This document shows positions 53,080-63,414 of a DNA stretch of 64,000 nt, one piece after another. The stretch spans positions 62,001 through 126,000 of the forward strand of contig JAVMKO010000037.1 of the NCBI GenBank assembly GCA_032164245.1, written 5' to 3'. Positions within the stretch are counted from its first letter, which is position 1; every line of letters begins with the position of its first letter. Both the position numbers and the translations under genes were made by a program. The notes under the pieces were generated by a model, which made no database searches, had not been told where the DNA came from, and saw only the letters and a program-made list of their open reading frames with translations. Source of the stretch: Sternotherus odoratus (taxonomy: Eukaryota > Chordata > Testudines > Kinosternidae).

Positions 53080-53830
53080 GTTCTTGCAGGAGGGAAAGGG
53101 ACAGAAAATACACCGGGGATGAGAAGGTTTTGCACAGTCTGGTTTGTAGGTAGGAGTGGGGCAGGAAATGCAGAGGTTGAGAAAGGGAGGAGGACAGGGT
53201 GTGACAAACCTGCTGGGAGTTGTTTAATAAGTGGCCTAGATTCTAGGAACAGACTTATGAGGGTCAGAGGTGGAAATACCCTAATTTGTGAAACACAAAA
53301 GAATCCACCTACATGGGGCTAGGAAAACTGACCAGACTCCCAGTGCTGGAGCCTGATCTGACTAATCAGTGGCTGCCGAGAGATCTGAAGGGGGCACCCA
53401 CCAGTGAGGTTTAGGGGACATTCCCCTCCCTTCATATCCAGCTCTTCTGAATGAGGAGGTTGTTGGGCTTCCTACCAGGGAATTCTCCCTCCATCCTGCT
53501 GTGGACTCCATCTCCTGTATCAGTCTGTGGCTAGTAGGATGTGATGGATCTTCTGGGAGAGAGGAGGGGCTCTCTCTCTGTCCTCTCACACTGGTGTTTC
53601 TGGGATGCTCTGAGGGGATTGGACTCTTTTGACTGCGATCCACCTGGAGCTTCCATTTGATTGACTCCTCTCCCCCCAAAATAGAGGAGCTGTGAGTGGG
53701 GCAGCAGGTACTGAGTGTGCAACTCTTGCTCTTTCAGGGGTTGGTGATCGAAGTAGATCCGTCCCCTTGGCTCACGCTCTGTCACCTGGCCCAACAGCCA
53801 CCTTCTCCCAGGGGGGTTATATCTCTAAAA
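53080..53830. other. Non-coding spacer, no gene seen
   Basis: Short frames; a splice-site-like CAACAG near 53800 without a supported exon. Confidence 0.4.
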
Positions 53831-53837
53831 GAGCTGG

Positions 53838-54320
53838 GTTTTGCAGCACCCCATGGCGGATGCTGGTTTTACACCTCAGGGTGACTGTAGCCCCCCCCTC
53901 TCCCCTCACTGCGAGCAGCTTCGTCCTCATTAGCATACCAGGCACCGCCCACTGCTCCAGGGCATGGCATGGGGGCGGGAGGGAGCACAGCGATTGGTGG
54001 TTCGTCGCTCCCGGAAGCGGCACCGCGCCGCTGGGGGAGGGGCGCGAGGGGGGGGTTATTCCCTTGCAGGCTGCCCCGGTGACTAGCGGGGGGGAGTTAT
54101 GGGGGGGCCGGCGAGCAGCGGGTGTCTCGAAGGAAGGAGGCGGTTGGAGGTGGGGGACGGGGGGAGGGACCTGAGGAGGAGGGAGGGGAAGGGGGATGGA
54201 TCAGGGTCTGGGGAGTGCGTTGAGCATGTGGAGCAGTGGGCGGTGCCTGGTATGCTAATGTGGATGAGGCTGCTGTGCTCTGTGCCGTGAACCTCTCCGG
54301 GACTTGGGGGGTGGGGGTCG
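53838..54320. repeat. Promoter-like GC-rich repeat, copy 3 (with inverted internal duplicate)
   Basis: 'gggttttgcagcaccccatgg', 'cacctcagggtgact', ATTAGCAT, 'gcccactgctccagggcat' and GCGATTGGTGG occur in the same order as in copy 1. A second piece at 54233-54310 repeats 'gagcagtgggcggtgcctgg', ATGCTAAT and 'tctccgggacttgggg' in opposite orientation. Confidence 0.75.
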
Positions 54321-54639
54321 CTCTCTGCACCCCGTGCCGGCTCCTCCCTGTGGCCGGGTCTTGGAGCGCCCTGCCTGAGCAGCCCTGCACCGGACCCCCC
54401 CGCCTGCCCGAGCAGCCCCCCGAACCTTAACTAAAGTCAGCACTTGATAGTAAAACCTTTCCAGCCACATGAAAATATAAACTAGAGGTTGTTATCCCTG
54501 AAGAAATCTAGAAAATGAATTTATTGTGGGACAAGTCATTGATTTGTATGCTTACTACCTTTTTTCTCTGTAAATTAATGGAGAAAAATTACTCTTGACC
54601 TCTAGTGGACATAGTGCAATCAAGCATAAAAGTGGCTTA

Positions 54640-54760
54640 CCTTACAGAGACAAGGTGAGTGATGCAATATCTTTTATTGGTACAACTTCTGTTGGTGAGA
54701 CAAGCTTTTGAGCTTACACAAAGCTCTTCTTCAAGTTTGGGAGTGTCACAGTGTCACAAC
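54640..54760. mobile_element. Dispersed reptilian repeat ('atcttttattgg' family)
   Basis: 'ggtgagtgatgcaatatcttttattggtacaacttctgttggtgagacaagcttttgagctt' (seen here, quoted in part by its core) is a frequent repeat in turtle and crocodilian sequence by my recollection. Short, non-coding. Confidence 0.5.
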
Positions 54761-54769
54761 TAAATACAT

Positions 54770-55105
54770 GATATGACATAATTATTCCCAGTAGTAATGT
54801 GGAAATTTGATCTAATCTGCAGCCTATCATTGTAGAAAGATGACAGAAACTGATTAAAATCAAGAGCATTTATTTCCTGTTCTCGTTGTCTTTGAAATCT
54901 TTTGTTCCTAAATTGTAGGACTATTCATTTCTTTTTAAACCTTTATAGGTGTCCTACAAACATCAGCTGTCAAGGTAAACTGATAGTAACAAAACAAAAC
55001 AAGATAATTCATAAACACAAATACATATATCATGTTTTGTATATGTAGCAGCAGTAGAAAGGTGCAACAGTAAAACAATGGTGTATTTTGTCTCTGCTGT
55101 TCTCT
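54770..55105. other. AT-rich sequence, no gene supported
   Basis: A 26-bp AG/GT-bounded piece (about 54950-54975, 'gtgtcctacaaacatcagct...') could be a micro-exon but has no partner that confirms it. Confidence 0.35.
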
Positions 55106-55108
55106 TTA

Positions 55109-55304
55109 GAAGTACTGGATTCTGCTCAGGTTTAGCATCAGTTCTGAAGAGATACTCACTTGCCCTTCCTCTTGGACAGAAGGAGCCAAATTCAGTAATA
55201 TGTGGTGTAAACTCAAGAGATGGATAGAGTTATATCTTGGATGGTGCTTCAGATGCTGATGAATATGTGCATCACTTAGAAAAAATCAAAGGAGAGGAAA
55301 ACTA
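55109..55304 (+). pseudogene. Coding-like relic with in-frame stop, unknown protein
   Basis: After a 'ctctttag' acceptor, one frame reads STGFCSGLASVLKRYSLALP and goes on to GVNSRDG, stop, SYILDGASDADEY, ending EKIKGEEN and TAA. The residue composition looks like real protein on both sides of the single TAG. Possibly a pseudogene or decayed exon. I do not recognise it. Confidence 0.35.
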
Positions 55305-55309
55305 ACTAG

Positions 55310-56160
55310 CCAAGTGAGGTGCAACCATGTCGCGGGCAACAGCCCGGGGGGATCCCGGGGGACCGAGCGCTGGAGACTCACTGACCCGGGCTTCCCCAGG
55401 AGGCCTCATTGCGGGGGAGCCCGGCGGGGAGGGCGGGAAAGGGGAGGAGGAGGGTGAAGTCCCCCCCTGGCGGCTGGGGATGGAGGCAGAGCCAGGGCGG
55501 CTCCGCTCCCTCGCCGGGCCAGGGAGGCGGGAGGAGGCGGGTCCCCTCCCCGGCTCCGCGGAGCCTCCGAGCAGACAGCGGGCGGCGGGGAGAGTGGAGG
55601 AGGCGGCAGAGCGGGGCTTCCCCTTCCTCCCTGGCACCGCGGTGGCACCATGCGCTGGGCGCCACCTCCGCGGGCCGCCCACAGCAGCAGCAGCACCCGG
55701 GCACAGGGAGCCCCAACGCCTGGGGCCACGCCCAGGAGGCTCCCGGGCTCTTCCTCCGCGTCCCACTGAAGCGGCAGCTCCCAGCTCCAGGGATCGCCTG
55801 AGTCTCCCTCCGCCCTGGGGCGCGGGCGGCTGCTGGCTCCGAGGGGGTGTGCGCCCAGCCCCCCCCTGGAGCCGAACCGCAGGAGGGGTGTGGGGACCCC
55901 CCCTCTCCCTACCAGAGGGGTCATCAGCAGGGGGCCCCGAGCCGCGGCCCGCCCCGGTCCCGCATGAGCCATGAACTTTGGCCGGGGCCGCTCGGGGGTG
56001 TTGAGTGTGGGGTGCACCCGCTGCTCCTTCTCCCGCTCGGTGCTGAAGGACGGCGCTGGACTCGGGATGGGGAAGTGAATGAATCGCCTCTCCATAGACT
56101 TCAACATCCACTGAGGATCGGACCACTTTGTTTTCAGTGACCAAAGATTATAAATAACGC
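55310..56160. other. CpG island with GC-driven open frames
   Basis: CpG-rich, with open frames of 110-280 codons on both strands, none with recognisable domains. It could be a first exon or promoter of an unseen transcript. AT-rich sequence on both sides makes the island stand out. Confidence 0.45.
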
Positions 56161-56245
56161 GAAACCCGAGATGAAAACCTCTCCTCGCCCGACAGGGGGG
56201 CAGGCAAGGAAATTCTCATTCGTTTTTTTCTTATCGTCATCCTAG

Positions 56246-56354
56246 TGAAGCGCAGGAGAAGATTTTGTCCCTGGTCTCTGACATGCTTCATGACAAATCC
56301 TGCAGGGATGTGCTAGACCTTGTGAGGGCTTTTGAAGAAAACGGAGGCAACTGA
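56246..56354 (+). CDS. Candidate terminal coding exon, unknown protein
   Basis: A 'tcatcctag' acceptor with a long T tract upstream is followed by 35 codons ending in TGA: EAQEKILSLVSDMLHDKSCR, then VLDLVRAFEENGGN. The peptide is amphipathic and protein-like, which is notable in a region where most frames are repeats. No polyadenylation signal within 100 bp and no upstream exon identified; identity unknown. Confidence 0.35.
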
Positions 56355-56359
56355 CTAGA

Positions 56360-56950
56360 TCACTTCAATCTTCACACAGATGGTCTCGAGATATTGTCGT
56401 GGGCCGACAGCACCGATAAGTGATGAAAATGAGTAAAGAACTAAACAAACGTGTCCCCGATCCTCTCCCAGAAGATGTGCGATCAAGAGTCTTTCTGACT
56501 CAGCCCCACAGGCATGATCTCAAACCCATTGCTGCCGAGGCAGCGGTACCGGGGCTGAAGGCGTAAAAAGCCTCACTCTGAAGACCGCAGCTGCTATTTC
56601 TTAGGACAAACGTGTCCGGCAGAACCTAAAGAAGGAATGAAGGGGCCAGATTGATTTAAAAAACCCCGAAGAATATTTCGTCTTTCCAAGAGAAAAGTCT
56701 GTTTGCAGAAGGGGGGTAGAGTATGAATAGTATAAATTTATACTATCTATATAAATAGTACACCCCCAACGCTGGTCCTTCTGCTTTGCAGCCCCCACAA
56801 CCTTCCATGGGAGCAGTGGTGGAGCCCCCCCTTTCTGGCTTTGCTGCTGGTGGGGGCCAGCTCTGAGCCCCATCACACTCACGTCATGCCAGGGCACTGA
56901 CCTGTGGCTCCAGGGAGCTACTCCTGTGACCCCTGCCCCGCCCCCCCCCA
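56360..56950. other. Non-coding spacer, no gene seen
   Basis: A TATA-rich stretch (56725-56760) lies upstream of 'caacgctggtccttctgctttgcagcccc', which duplicates 50547-50585. No gene called. Confidence 0.4.
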
Positions 56951-56951
56951 G

Positions 56952-57103
56952 TATGAGCACTGGCCCTTTAACTGCACGTCCTGCGGGTTTCACACGGACT
57001 GTGTTTCTCCCCACAGCTCGCTGGGCGTCAGAGTGACGGGCGGGGGCCTCACACCGTCCCACTGCACACCCCTGCACGGTGGCACCGGGCATTCAGTCTA
57101 CAG
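56952..57103 (+). CDS. Weak candidate exon with cysteine/histidine-rich frame
   Basis: A pyrimidine-tract acceptor (C9AG) and a CAG|GTCACC donor bound a frame reading YEHWPFNCTSCGFHTDC and so on, with regularly spaced Cys and His. Zinc binding is conceivable, but one exon alone is insufficient. An internal 'cccacag' could be an alternative acceptor. Confidence 0.25.
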
Positions 57104-57840
57104 GTCACCATCCAGACCCCCCCCCCCCACCGAGATCGGGGCCCCGTCTCACCGGGCACTGCCCAGACCCCCCCCCCCAAATCGAGATCGGGACCCGTCA
57201 CACCAGGCACTGCTCAGACCACAGTTGGGGGGTGTTGGGGGATGGGTGAATTGGGAGGGACAGACGATGTGGGGGAACGGATGGAGGGGGTGTAGCTGGT
57301 GGGTCTGTGGTTTACCCATGGGGGGCGTGCTGGGGAGGCCCCCCTCACTCTGCTCCCCACTACTGCCCAGGTGGGAAGTGGGGGGCAATGGACCCAACAG
57401 TGCCCGTGTGCAGGGGGAGTGGAGGGTGTTTATGGTGTTAATGGCTGATCCATTCAACACAGTCCTTGAGTTCCTGTTCTCAGCCCCATATATTCAGTCA
57501 GCCCCCCCAGCTCTGCCAGTGCCCCTCACTCCCACCCCCCAACCCCCTGCCAGTCCAGCCCTTCCCCCCAGCTCTGCTGATGCCCCTCACTCCCACCCCC
57601 AGCCAGCCCAGCCCCACCCCCCCTGTTCTGCTGGTGCCCCCCACTCCTGAGCCACAGCTCTGCTGATGCCCAGCCTAACTGACGGCCCCCTGGGGAGAGC
57701 TGTGAGGGGAGAGCATGCCCTGCCGAATCAGCCCTTCTTATGCGATCACCCCCAAACTCCTTCCCATGTGAGTTCTGCCCCCCCAGCCCACAAGGGAGGG
57801 GGGAGCAGACTGGAACAGACCCCAGCTCTGGTTAGGAAAG
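57104..57840. other. C-rich non-coding sequence
   Basis: Tandem-like 'gcccctcactcccaccccc' copies around 57500-57660. No gene seen. Confidence 0.4.
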
Positions 57841-57845
57841 CCGGC

Positions 57846-57851
57846 TTTATT
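57846..57851 (-). terminator. Putative poly(A) signal AATAAA of TMEM107
   Basis: AATAAA on the minus strand, 824 bp after the TMEM107 stop and the first one met downstream of it. It would make a 3' UTR of about 850 nt containing the 72-bp array. Confidence 0.5.
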
Positions 57852-57894
57852 CCGGGGGCAGGGCCGGCTCCCGCGTCAGTGGGGCAGATGCACT

Positions 57895-58480
57895 GCCCGG
57901 TGCAGTACCTCCTGCTGCCACTGGGGTGTCCTGGGAGGGGCGCTGCAGGGTCCCATGGGACTGATAAACAGTGCAGTACCTCCTGCTGCCACCGGGGGCG
58001 ATGCAGGCTGCTGTGGGGCTGACACCAGGTGCAGTACCTCCTCCTGCTCCTCATGGTGTCCTGGGTGGGGGGCAGCAGGTTGCTATGGGGCTGACACAGG
58101 ATGCAGTACCGCCTGTTGCCCCTGGGGGGCACTGTAGGTTGCTATGGGACTGACACAGGCTGCAGTACCGCCTGTTACCCATGGGGGTCTCCTGGGGGGG
58201 CACTGTAGGTTGCTATGGGGCTGACACAGGCTGCAGTACCGCCTGTTGCCCATGGGGGTATCCTGCGGGGGGCACTGTAGGTTGCTATGGGACTGACACA
58301 GGATGCAGTACCGCCTGTTGCCCATGGGGGTGTCCTGTGGGGGGCACTGTAGGTTGCTATGGGACAGACAGAGGCTGCAGTACTGCCTGTTGCCCATGGG
58401 GGTATCCTGGGGGGGCACTGTAGGTTGCTATGGGACTAACACAGGGTGCAGTACCACCTGTGTGCTGGTACAGCCCACTG
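57895..58480. repeat. 72-bp tandem array in the probable TMEM107 3' UTR
   Basis: About eight copies of 'tgcagtaccgcctgttgccc', 'atgggggtatcctgggggggcactgtag', 'gttgctatgggactgacacagg' in tandem, period 72 bp. Older, more diverged copies lie at the left end. Confidence 0.93.
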
Positions 58481-58674
58481 TAGGCTCCTATGGGGCTAAT
58501 TCAGCCCTGCCCCTAGAGGCAGAGCACCGGGTCCTGACAGCCCCATGCGGCCCCCGTCCAGCGCCAGGCCTGTGGGGCACGGCGGGCGTGGCGAGCTCCC
58601 CTTGCGGCGTATCCGCCCCCGCGGCTCAGAGCCCGTGGGGCCGAGGGCACAGACCTCCCGGGGGGGGGGGCGGC

Positions 58675-61557
58675 TCACAGTGGCTTCCTCTTGAACCCGA
58701 AGACGGAGACGAAGAGCAGGATCTCGAAGGCTGCGGGCAGGGCGCTGGGGGCACAAGGGTGGTGGGGTCAATGCCAGGACGTTCCCCCCGGGTGCCCCCC
58801 GCCCATGCCCCTCGGGGAGGCATCTACCTGCAGGCGGCCAGGATGTACCAGTAGGCGGCGCTCTCCCAGCCAGCGTGCCAAGGTGAAGAAGGAGAGGCAG
58901 ACGGAGGCGCTGCAGTGAACGGCCAGTGCTGGGAAATAACCCGGCGTGGAAAGAACCCTGTAGGGGGCGCTGGCCCCACCCGGCACCAGGGCAGGGACTG
59001 GCCGGCTCAGGAGGGCGGGGAAGGGGGCAGGGGCCTGTCCCCTCTAGGGGGCACCACTGACCTGCGGAAGGCAAAGATCCCCCAGTAGAGGCTGCTGCCC
59101 CACTGGTCGAAGAGGAAGAAGAGCAGGGTCACGGCGGCGTGAGCCCCGATGGCTGGGGGGGAGCAGAGTCGGGGATCAACAACTGGGACCGATGGGGGGG
59201 GGGCTGATGCAGCTGGGGCGGGGGAGGGGGCTGCCCCCCATCCTTTCTCCCCTGTACCCCTCCAGGCCCTGGTCTCTCCGCTGGGGATGGCAACGGTGCT
59301 AACCAGGGTGATGGTCTGGTGTCAGCTGAGTGGACCTCCTCCCTCCCATTCCCCGCCCCCCATAGCCAGCCAGTCCCACCCTGGGGCCGGGTGGGAGTCG
59401 GCGCCCCCTAGAGGGGAAAGGCCACCGCCCCATTCCCCGCCCCCCTGAGCCAGTTCAGAACAGAGGTGGGGCCCCCTGGGGACAAGTCATTGTGTTGTGT
59501 GGGGGGTCAGGCAGGTCCGGGTGATGCTGTAACACCATACGGGGTGGGGGTTGGTGGGGGGGGGTGTTCAGCGTTCGTCCCCCAACAGGCGGAAGGATAC
59601 ACAGCAGAGTCTGGGTGTTGTTGAACATGGACACCCCGGAGAAGAAGCCGGCCAGCTCCACCACGAACAAGCCCAGGGTCACCGACAGGGCCACCACCAG
59701 CCTGGGGCCGGCGCCCGGACGGGCGACACGGGGTCACAGGGGGCTGGGCGCGACCCCCAGGTCCTGCCTGCCCTGGTCTCCCCACCCCCGCAATCTCACC
59801 CCACCTCTCTCAGCCCATTTCTCCCCCCTCCCAGCATCCTCCCCCCCATGCCCAGCTGGGCCCATCCTCCTCCCACCGGTCCCCCTGCCACCTCAGGTGC
59901 CCCCCGTCCCGCTGTAGACCCAGACCTGTCATCCCCCCCACCCCCCTCCGCTCGCCCTGGTGTCCCCCCAGCCGGCTCACTCCAGGTCCTGGCGCTGGTA
60001 CTGCTGCTGGGTGTACTTCAGGGGCAGCCCGGCCCGGACGTTGTTGTCCTGCAAGACGGGGCAGCAAGATCAGGCCCTGGCGTGACACTCAGCGGAGGGT
60101 GAGCTGGGGTAGAATCGGGGGGCAGGAGAAAAGATGCTATCCTGACTCCCAGCCTGCCCCTGCTCTAACCACTAGCCCCCACTCCTCTCCCAGAGCCGGG
60201 GAGAGAACCCAGGAGTCCTGACTCCCAGCCTGCCCCTGCTCTAACCACTAGCCCCCACTCCCCTCCCAGAGCCGGGGAGAGAACCCAGGAGTCCTGATTC
60301 CCAGACCCCTTTTCTATACCCCACCAGCCCCCACTCCCCTCCCAGAGCCGGGGAGAGAACCCAGGAGTCCTGATCCACATTGTTTCCACCCACCTCCCTG
60401 CAGCCACAACCTCCTTGTTTCCTGCCGCCTGTGTTCAGTGGGGGCTCCCCATACCCCCTCCTCTCACCTCTGGAAAGTTCCACAGGTGGCGGGGGCACGG
60501 TGTGTGGGTGAGGTGGAAGCCCTGCTGCATGAGGGGTGCGTGTTGGAGGATGGTGTACACCGTGTTAGGTGGTGAGTGTGTTGGGAGACCTGTACGTGCG
60601 TGACAGGGGATAGTGGCAGGCAGGTGTTGCCGGGGCAGCTGTGCACATTGTACAGGTGGTGCGTCACATGGATGGATGTTATATGGGTGGGCGTTGTTGG
60701 GGCAGGCGGCCATTGTCGGGATGGGTGTATGGTATGGGGATGTATTGCAGGAATGGGCGTTGTAAGGGCGGGTGTGATATGGCGGTGTGTGTTGTAGGCA
60801 TGGTCGTCATACAGGTGTGAGTTGTCAGGGTGGGTCTGCATCACAGGCATCATGCGGTTGTACGTCATCAGGGTCAGTGTGTTGTACGGGTGTACATCAT
60901 AGGTGCGGGTATCAGAAAGGTGTGTGTCACCGGGACAGACATGTACAGCTGTACGTCTTATGAGTGTACATCCTTGCGGTGGGCGAGCAGGCACGCTGTA
61001 GGGGTGTACCTCACAGGTATGTGCTGTTAGGATGGGTGGGTGTTTCCAGGTCAAAGTGCTATATGGATGTGCATCGTCTCAGTGTACAGGCAGGTGTGCT
61101 ATATAGGTGTACCTTGTGGGTGTCATACGGGTGTGTGTTGTGGTGGACGAGTGGGCATGCTGGATAGGTAGACGGGTGTGCTGTATAGGTATACGTTGTG
61201 GGCATCACATGGGTGTGATGTCTGGGTGGATGGACAGGCATTCTGTCTGGGTGTAGACTGTGGGTGTCACATGGGTGTGCATTGTCAGGGTGGATAGGTG
61301 GCATGCTGTAGGCTGCAGATTGCGGGTGTCACACAGGGTGTGTGTCGTCGGACAGGCATGCTGTATGCTGCCGACTGTGGGTGTCACACAGGTAGACGTC
61401 GTCGGGGGTGTGGTGTGGTAAGGTGCCGATTGTGAGTGTCACGCAGGGTGGGCGTCGTCGGGGTCTCTTACCCGGGACCAGAAGATGGTGATGACGATGA
61501 CGAGATGCGCCGTGAGGGTCAGGAAGCGGCGGGCACCAGCCCACTGACCAGGGGCAT
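58675..61557 (-). CDS. TMEM107: TMEM107, ciliary transition-zone transmembrane protein (frame broken twice here)
   Basis: TMEM107 is a four-pass membrane protein of the MKS module at the ciliary transition zone. Exons on the minus strand: 61471-61557, 59981-60048, 59601-59701, 58828-58928, 58675-58744, all with AG/GT borders. The phases (0, 2, 1, 2) join. Recognisable pieces: SGLVPA then FLTLTAHLVIVITIFWSR in exon 1; ALSVTLGLFVVELAGFFSGV and SMFNNTQTLL in exon 3; VHCSASVCLSFF and YWYILA in exon 4; ALPAAFEILLFVSVFGFKRK with stop in exon 5. These line up with the human protein along about 140 residues. Two small changes break the frame: one base missing in exon 1 after codon 10, and a 4-bp tandem CTGGCTGG in exon 4. 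Sequencing error, allele or decay are all possible; the rest looks conserved. Confidence 0.93.
60140..60375 (+). repeat. 'aacccaggagtcctgg' 70-74 bp repeat, cluster 5
   Basis: Three units in TMEM107 intron 1, antisense to the gene. Confidence 0.88.
60480..61440. repeat. TG-rich degenerate array in TMEM107 intron 1
   Basis: Irregular 30-60 bp units based on 'gggtgtgtgttgt', 'catacgggtg' and 'gtcacatgggtgtg'. Not coding. Confidence 0.85.
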
Positions 61558-61629
61558 CGCCAGGCGCCCCCCACGCAGGCAGGATCCTCAGGGCGGGGCC
61601 TAGCGGGGGGGAGGGGGACCAAAGGCGTC

Positions 61630-61880
61630 AGGCTGGGGTGACCCAAGGCAGCACCGGGCCCCCCTGCATCCTCCTTGGGGAGTCTCCCCCATCGCCCCCC
61701 ATGGAGTCCCCATCTCCCGTCGTCCCCCCCACATAACCCCCCATGGAAACCCCCAGTCCCCATTGTCCCCCATAGCCCCCTGCATCACCGCCACCCCCAT
61801 GGAACCCCCCCCCACCTCCATCCGCCTGCCCCCCCAGTAGAATGCTGTAGGGTTCAGAATGTGGGTTTCACACAGGGTGG
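61630..61880. other. C-rich sequence upstream of TMEM107
   Basis: Low-complexity; probably 5' UTR, intron or promoter-proximal sequence of TMEM107. No exon defined. Confidence 0.4.
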
Positions 61881-62680
61881 GCACCCCCCATAGCGACTCC
61901 CCCATCCCCATGTACCCCCTCCTAGTATCCCCCAACCCTGCGCCCCCCCATGGAGACTCCCCAACCACTACACCCTCCCCCCTTGTGCAATTCCCCATCC
62001 CCGTGGCCCCCATACTCCCCCCTCCCCAAAAAACCCCTCGTGGAACCCCTCTGCTCCCCCCACAGACTCCCCCTTCCCCCCACTCTCCCTGTGGAACCCC
62101 CTGCCCCTTCTCCGTGCCCCCCACAGACTCCCCCTCCCCCCTCAGTGGAACCCCCCACCCCCATCCCTCCCCCACAGACTCCCCCTCCCCCCTCAGTGGA
62201 ACCCCCACCCCCATCCCTGCGCCCCCCCACAGAGACTCCCCCTCCCCCGCCAGTGGAACCCCCCGCCCCCATCCCTGTGCCCCCCACAGACTCCCCCCCC
62301 CTCAGTGGAACCCTCCCACCTCCATCCCTCCCCCACAGACTCCCCCTCCCCCCTCAGTGGAACCCCCGCCCCCATCCCTGCGCCCCCCCACAGAGACTCC
62401 CCCTCCCCCCTCAGTGGAAGCCCCCTGCCCCCATCCCTGTGCCCCCCACAGACTCCCCCTCCCCCCTCAGTGGAACCCCCCCGCCCCGATCCCCGTGCCC
62501 CCCCACAGACTCCCCCTCCCCCCTCAGTGGAACCCCCATCCCTGTGCCCCCCACAGACTCCCCCTCCCCCCTCAGTGGAACCCCCCCGTCCCCACAGAGA
62601 CTCCCCCTCCCCCTGTGGAACTCCTCCGCCCCCATCCCCCCTCCTCTCTCTGTGGAACCCCCGTGGAACCCTCGCCCCGC
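61880..62680. repeat. C-rich minisatellite upstream of TMEM107
   Basis: Fourteen or so copies of a 50-58 bp unit with 'cccccacagactccccctcc' and 'ccctcagtggaacccc'. Proline-rich frames are artefacts of the array. Confidence 0.93.
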
Positions 62681-62870
62681 GCGCCCACCCCCGCCGCGCG
62701 CTCTGTCGCTCTCGCTCAGGCTCCGCGCGCCCCGGCCCTCGGCGTTGCCCCTGGCAACCGACCAACCGCTCCCGGCGCCGCACCGCGCTCCAGAGAGAGA
62801 GAGCTCGTGATCTCGGAGGAGATCTCGCTAGACGAGCCCCACGCCGCCATCTTGCTTGAGGGCATGAAGA
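62680..62870. promoter_or_regulatory. CpG promoter with X-box and YY1-like site, probably of TMEM107
   Basis: A 190-bp CpG-dense non-repetitive island between two minisatellites. It carries an RFX X-box (62744-62758) and GCCGCCATCTT (62843-62853), the complement of the YY1 element AAGATGGCGGC that typically lies just downstream of start sites. In that orientation transcription would run on the minus strand, toward TMEM107. Confidence 0.6.
62744..62758. promoter_or_regulatory. RFX X-box palindrome
   Basis: GTTGCC CCT GGCAAC is a perfect palindromic match to the RFX consensus with a 3-base spacer. RFX factors drive ciliary genes, which fits TMEM107. Confidence 0.7.
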
Positions 62871-62889
62871 AGGGCAGCTCCCCCCCCCC

Positions 62890-63400
62890 CCTCCGCTGAG
62901 CCCTCCCCCAGGGCCATATGGGCCATATAGGGACTCCCCCTCCCCAGGACAATACAGGGATCCCCTCCACCAGGGCCATATGGGCCATATAGGGACTCCC
63001 CCTCCCCAGGACAATACAGGGACCCCCTCCCCCAGGGCCATATGGGACATATAGGGACTCCCCCTCCCCAGGACAATACAGGGATCCCCTCCCCCAGGGC
63101 TGTAAGAGTCATATAGAGACTCCCCCTCCCCAGGACAATACAGGTATCCCCTCCCCCAGGGCTGTAAGAGCCATATAGAGACTCCCCCTCCCCAGGACAA
63201 TACAGGGACCCCTCCCCCAGGGCCGTAAGAGTCAGATAGGGACTCCCCCTCCCCAGGACAATACAGGGATCCCCTCCCCCAGGGCCATATAGGGAGTCCC
63301 CCTCCCCAGGACAATACAGGGACCCCCTCCCCCAGGGCCATATGGCCCATATAGGGACTCCCCCTCCACAGGACAATACAGGGACCACCTCCCCCAAGCG
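62890..63400. repeat. 62-bp tandem array
   Basis: Eight copies of 'ccatatagggactccccctcc', 'ccaggacaatacagggatccc', 'ctcccccagggccatatggg', nearly identical. Period about 62 bp. Confidence 0.95.
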
Positions 63401-63414
63401 GGCATGGCGAGGGC

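Noticed and set aside
55302..56144. 280-codon minus-strand frame in the CpG island
   Set aside because: Composition is what high GC gives; overlapping frames of similar length exist on both strands; no domain seen.
57850..58670. Possible U8 snoRNA beside TMEM107
   Set aside because: No convincing C and D boxes or U8-like segment on either strand; the interval is the 72-bp array.
62890..63400. Regular 62-bp repeats resembling a CRISPR array
   Set aside because: The whole unit is conserved with no unique spacers, and the sequence is vertebrate.
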